DNA of 9,916 nt, from NCBI GenBank assembly GCA_902775075.1, contig CACYKX010000113.1, positions 1 through 9,916 of the forward strand, written 5' to 3'. This DNA is from an uncultured Prevotellaceae bacterium. Its GTDB lineage: Bacteria; Bacteroidota; Bacteroidia; Bacteroidales; Bacteroidaceae. This document shows, in pieces, positions 8,016 through 9,916 of the stretch. The notes under the pieces are model-generated. The model did no database searches. It worked only from the letters and a program-made list of their open reading frames with translations, and was not told where the DNA came from. The translations under genes were made by a program, and so were the position numbers. Position 1 is the first letter of the stretch; each line of letters begins with the position of its first letter.

Positions 8016-8099
8016 AATAGCAATCTATTGATTATCAAACAGTTACAGTTTTACGTCTTATTCTATCCTCAAAAATACTGGGGGATGTAGCCTTTTTCT

Positions 8100-8176
8100 G
8101 TTAACTGCGTAAGGCTATATACCTATTCACATTGGCTTACAAAGTTAACTGCGTAAGCTGATGAAGTTAACTGCGT
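8100..8176 (+). repeat. Three direct repeats of GTTAACTGCG
   Basis: GTTAACTGCGTAAG occurs at 8100-8113 and 8144-8157; a third copy, GTTAACTGCGT, lies at 8166-8176. The starts are 44 and 22 bases apart, so all three lie on one 22-bp period, about two DNA turns. The first copy lies in the loop region of TAGCCTT (8088-8094) / AAGGCTA (8111-8117), and the second in the loop of GCTTAC (8135-8140) / GTAAGC (8153-8158). They could be iteron-like protein-binding sites or part of a dispersed intergenic repeat. Confidence 0.7.
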
Positions 8177-8183
8177 TCAAAGA

Positions 8184-8229
8184 CTCAAACTTTTGAAGAA
8201 AATTTTCCATGCTTTTTGAGAGTCAAAAG
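8184..8229 (+). repeat. Interleaved inverted repeats (possible alternative hairpins or pseudoknot)
   Basis: CTCAAA (8184-8189) can pair with TTTGAG (8215-8220), and CTTTTGA (8190-8196) with TCAAAAG (8223-8229). The two pairings cross each other, so they are either mutually exclusive hairpins or a pseudoknot. Arms are short and AT-rich, so chance is possible. Confidence 0.4.
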
Positions 8230-8348
8230 GCCCTTATCCATTCTAGAAGGAGCAAAAAGCGAAACATTTTTCTTTTAACAGTTCCACGATAAAGTTTAAA
8301 GATTGTGAATATTTTTTTTAATAACATATACTTCTATATGACTTTTTA

Positions 8349-8356
8349 TAGTTTTG
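8349..8356 (+). promoter_or_regulatory. Candidate -7 box for the gene at 8425
   Basis: TAGTTTTG fits TAnnTTTG and would start transcription near 8363, about 60 bases ahead of the gene. No TTTG -33 element is evident at normal spacing. A promoter here is expected because a strong terminator closes the upstream operon. A four-codon frame (ATG AAA GGT ATG TAA, 8409-8423) ends one base before the gene's ATG. Confidence 0.4.
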
Positions 8357-8424
8357 CAAATAATCTATCGTTGCATGAATTTATGGAAAAATAGCAATTA
8401 ATTAAAATATGAAAGGTATGTAAG

Positions 8425-8937
8425 ATGAAAAGAATCCTATTATTTTTGATTTGTGCATGTTTTACTATAGTTGCAAATGCTCAATCTAATGTAGATTCGA
8501 GCATAATATATGTACAAATTCCTCCCAAAATGAAAATTAATGATAAAATTTTCGTTGTAAATAAAACTCCCAACCTTATTGTCCACATGGTTGTCGCATT
8601 ACCCAATGAAGAAGGAAGCATGGAATCACTCGGATCTTCTTCTTATATTACTCCTAATAAAACTGTTGAGATAGCCTCATTTGACAACAATGGTCTAAAA
8701 AAGCTAAGGGGAAAAACTATCGCCGTAAAAGCTAAAGGAATAAAAACATCTATAGAAATCCAAGGTAAACGTGTCAATGTTTTAGATGTAGACAATCAAA
8801 AGTTCAATGTAGAAATGGTTAATAGTCTCAAAAACGAAGATTTCTTGTATGATTTTAAAACTATAATATATGAGGCAAATCATGATTTATACATTGAGCT
8901 ACATTCAAAAGGGAAAAATAGCATCATGGACTTTTAA
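8425..8937 (+). CDS. Secreted hypothetical protein, unrecognised family
   Basis: I do not recognise this 170-residue protein. Residues 1-20 form a clear signal peptide (basic MKR, hydrophobic core, ANAQ cleavage motif) with no lipobox Cys at the cleavage site, so it is probably periplasmic or secreted. The mature part reads as alternating hydrophobic/polar beta strands (IIYVQIPPKMKINDKIFVVNKTP, VHMVVALPNEEGS), suggesting a small beta-rich domain; no catalytic motif is apparent, and no Cys remains after the signal. Its codons are visibly more AT-rich than those of the sus genes (many AAT, AAA, ATA, TTA), which suggests separate ancestry. AAAGG at 8412-8416 may serve as ribosome binding site. 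It lies between the terminator-closed sus operon and the amylase; no intrinsic terminator follows it, so readthrough into the amylase is possible. A starch role is only guilt by association. Confidence 0.8.
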   Translation: MKRILLFLICACFTIVANAQSNVDSSIIYVQIPPKMKINDKIFVVNKTPNLIVHMVVALPNEEGSMESLGSSSYITPNKTVEIASFDNNGLKKLRGKTIAVKAKGIKTSIEIQGKRVNVLDVDNQKFNVEMVNSLKNEDFLYDFKTIIYEANHDLYIELHSKGKNSIMDF

Positions 8938-8966
8938 GGATAATATCCATAAGCCATCGGGCCAAT

Positions 8967-8982
8967 ATGCAATCGTTTGCAC
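8967..8982. promoter_or_regulatory. Second LacI-type operator, upstream of the amylase
   Basis: ATGCAATCGTTTGCAC contains the 14-bp near-palindrome TGCAATCGTTTGCA with one mismatched pair and a central CG. It agrees with the susC-side operator GCGCAAACGTTTGCGC at 12 of 16 positions, including the entire right half CGTTTGC. It lies 54 bp before the amylase -7 box, the same distance as at susC (53 bp), which strengthens the case that both are bound by the divergent LacI-family regulator. Confidence 0.72.
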
Positions 8983-8995
8983 ACCGATTATAGGT

Positions 8996-9012
8996 TGATT
9001 TGCATCAAATCA
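8996..9012. promoter_or_regulatory. Inverted repeat in the amylase promoter region
   Basis: TGATTTG (8996-9002) and CAAATCA (9006-9012) are inverted around CAT. The element sits between the LacI-type operator and the -7 box, roughly where an activator would touch RNA polymerase. It may be a further regulator site; arms are only 7 bp. Confidence 0.35.
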
Positions 9013-9035
9013 GGACACAACCCACATTATTATCG

Positions 9036-9043
9036 TAATTTTG
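9036..9043 (+). promoter_or_regulatory. Candidate -7 box for the amylase gene
   Basis: TAATTTTG fits TAnnTTTG and predicts a start near 9050, leaving a leader of about 20 bases. No TTTG lies 19-21 bases upstream (one at 8999-9002 is too far), so an activator may be needed, as suggested for susC. Confidence 0.5.
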
Positions 9044-9070
9044 AAGCGTAATAACAAACCTAAGTCATAA

Positions 9071-9916
9071 ATGAAGAAATTCTATACCGCAATCTTTGCA
9101 CTTTTTGCATCCATTCAGATGATGGCCCAAGGTTGGCCAGCCAACTATAACGGTGTGATGCTTCAGGGCTTCTTTTGGGATAGTTACGCCGAGACGAAAT
9201 GGAGTAATCTCGAAAGTCAAGCCGATACATTGGCTAAATATTATCGACTCATCTGGGTGCCACAAAGTGGATATTGTAATACTCTGACCAATCAAATGGG
9301 ATATGCTGACATCTGGTGGTTCGACCAAAAAAGTTGCTTTGGAAGTGCGGCTGAACTTAAGTCGATGATCAAAACTTTCAAAGCCAAAAATCTTCTCACC
9401 ATCGCTGATGTGGTAATCAATCATAAGAATGGTAACACCAACTGGTGCGACTTCCCTACGGAGACGTGGGAAGGACATGGTACGATGACATGGTCGCTTG
9501 CGGACATCTGTAAAAACGATGATAAAGGTAAGACCAGAAATGCAGGCTATCAGGTAACGGGTACTGACGACACCGGTGATGACTTTGATGGTTGCAGAGA
9601 CTTAGACCATACCAGTAGTAACGTACAGAAGAATATCAAACTGTATCTGCACTTCCTACAGGAAGAGATGGGATATGCCGGCTATCGATATGATATGACA
9701 GGTGGTTATGCACCAAAATACACGAAACTGTATAATGAGGATGCTCAACCACAATTCAGTGTTGGTGAATATTGGAAAGATAACGGTTTATCCGGACTCA
9801 AAAATTGGATAGACGGCACAGGTAAGACAAATGCTGCCTTTGACTTCCAACTGAAATGGCTCATCAGGGATCCTTTCAACGAGGGCGGAACAAAATGGAA
9901 CACACTCGCCAACTAT
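9071..9916 (+). CDS. GH13 alpha-amylase, N-terminal 282 residues
   Basis: This open frame runs off the right edge. It encodes an alpha-amylase that hydrolyses alpha-1,4 bonds in starch by a retaining mechanism. Residues 1-20 are a signal peptide (MKKFYTAIFALFASIQMMAQ) without a lipobox Cys, unlike B. thetaiotaomicron SusG. The (beta/alpha)8 barrel starts at once (NGVMLQGFFWDS). Conserved regions seen: I, DVVINH (113-118); II, GYRYDMTGGY (204-213) with Arg206 and nucleophile Asp208; III, SVGEYW with acid/base Glu233. Region IV with the last catalytic Asp lies beyond the window. LQGFFWDS, SAAELKSMI, DLDH and NWIDGTGKTNAAFDF recall the plant/archaeal-type amylases (GH13_6/GH13_7) rather than SusG. 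ATG 9071 is chosen because the signal peptide begins there; there is no Shine-Dalgarno sequence. Its own operator and -7 box precede it. Family is certain; subfamily is inferred. Confidence 0.95.
   Translation, partial: MKKFYTAIFALFASIQMMAQGWPANYNGVMLQGFFWDSYAETKWSNLESQADTLAKYYRLIWVPQSGYCNTLTNQMGYADIWWFDQKSCFGSAAELKSMIKTFKAKNLLTIADVVINHKNGNTNWCDFPTETWEGHGTMTWSLADICKNDDKGKTRNAGYQVTGTDDTGDDFDGCRDLDHTSSNVQKNIKLYLHFLQEEMGYAGYRYDMTGGYAPKYTKLYNEDAQPQFSVGEYWKDNGLSGLKNWIDGTGKTNAAFDFQLKWLIRDPFNEGGTKWNTLANY

Larger units (their letters stand above)
7831..8424. other. Intergenic region without a convincing gene
   Basis: About 590 bp between the terminator and the next gene. I see no open frame with a start, family-like sequence and plausible length on either strand. 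It is not empty: it holds a 12-bp inverted repeat (7953-8015), an AATTCGCGAATT palindrome inside it (7960-7971), three copies of GTTAACTGCG (8100-8176), overlapping inverted repeats (8184-8229), and a candidate promoter for the gene at 8425. Its length and repeat content contrast with the 20-50 bp gaps of the sus operon and suggest an insertion or rearrangement between susF and the amylase, though this is inferred. Confidence 0.7.

Noticed and set aside
7831..8424. CRISPR-like array
   Set aside because: Only three short repeats of 11-14 bases with unequal spacing (44 and 22), no proper spacers and no cas genes in the window.
8938..8948. GGATA/TATCC right after the hypothetical gene as a terminator
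   Set aside because: Five-base arms around one base and no T tract; too weak to end transcription.
9065..9478. Minus-strand 137-codon open frame opposite the amylase
   Set aside because: The plus strand here encodes unmistakable GH13 sequence with a signal peptide and catalytic region I, so the antisense frame is a shadow.

Overview
The window looks like the core of a starch utilization (Sus) polysaccharide-utilization locus from a Bacteroidales bacterium, most probably Prevotella/Segatella of the copri type. The phylum is supported by a SusC/SusD pair, by Bacteroidetes-type lipoprotein signals, by mostly absent Shine-Dalgarno sequences, and by TAnnTTTG-like -7 promoter boxes. The genus is an inference from overall protein character, not a measured match.

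Layout: at the left edge a minus-strand gene, cut by the window, encodes the DNA-binding head of a LacI-family regulator (1-105). A regulatory region (106-381) holds a perfect 16-bp LacI-type palindrome, candidate divergent -7 boxes and an imperfect direct repeat in the leader. Four tightly spaced plus-strand genes follow: susC (TonB-dependent outer-membrane transporter), susD (surface glycan-binding lipoprotein), a susE-like gene and a susF-like gene (multi-domain starch-binding lipoproteins). A 10-bp hairpin sits between susE and susF, and a strong intrinsic terminator closes the operon at 7790-7830. A stretch of about 600 bp without a gene (7831-8424) carries a 12-bp inverted repeat, three copies of GTTAACTGCG spaced in multiples of 22 bp, and a complex set of inverted repeats. 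Next come an AT-rich gene for an unrecognised secreted protein (8425-8937), a second LacI-type operator-like palindrome (8967-8982), a -7 box, and the start of a GH13 alpha-amylase gene that runs off the right edge (9071-9916).

How they work together (known for the family, inferred here): SusD, SusE and SusF hold starch at the cell surface, and SusC with SusD imports the oligosaccharides with TonB energy. The amylase cuts starch. The regulator probably senses a malto-oligosaccharide or a related sugar and acts at the two related palindromes, so that the transporter operon and the physically separate amylase gene respond together. This differs from the Bacteroides thetaiotaomicron locus, where susG follows susF directly, the amylase is a surface lipoprotein and the regulator is the membrane-bound SusR.

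The genes themselves belong to known families. The less explained parts are the regulatory palindromes, the repeat-rich gap and the small secreted protein.
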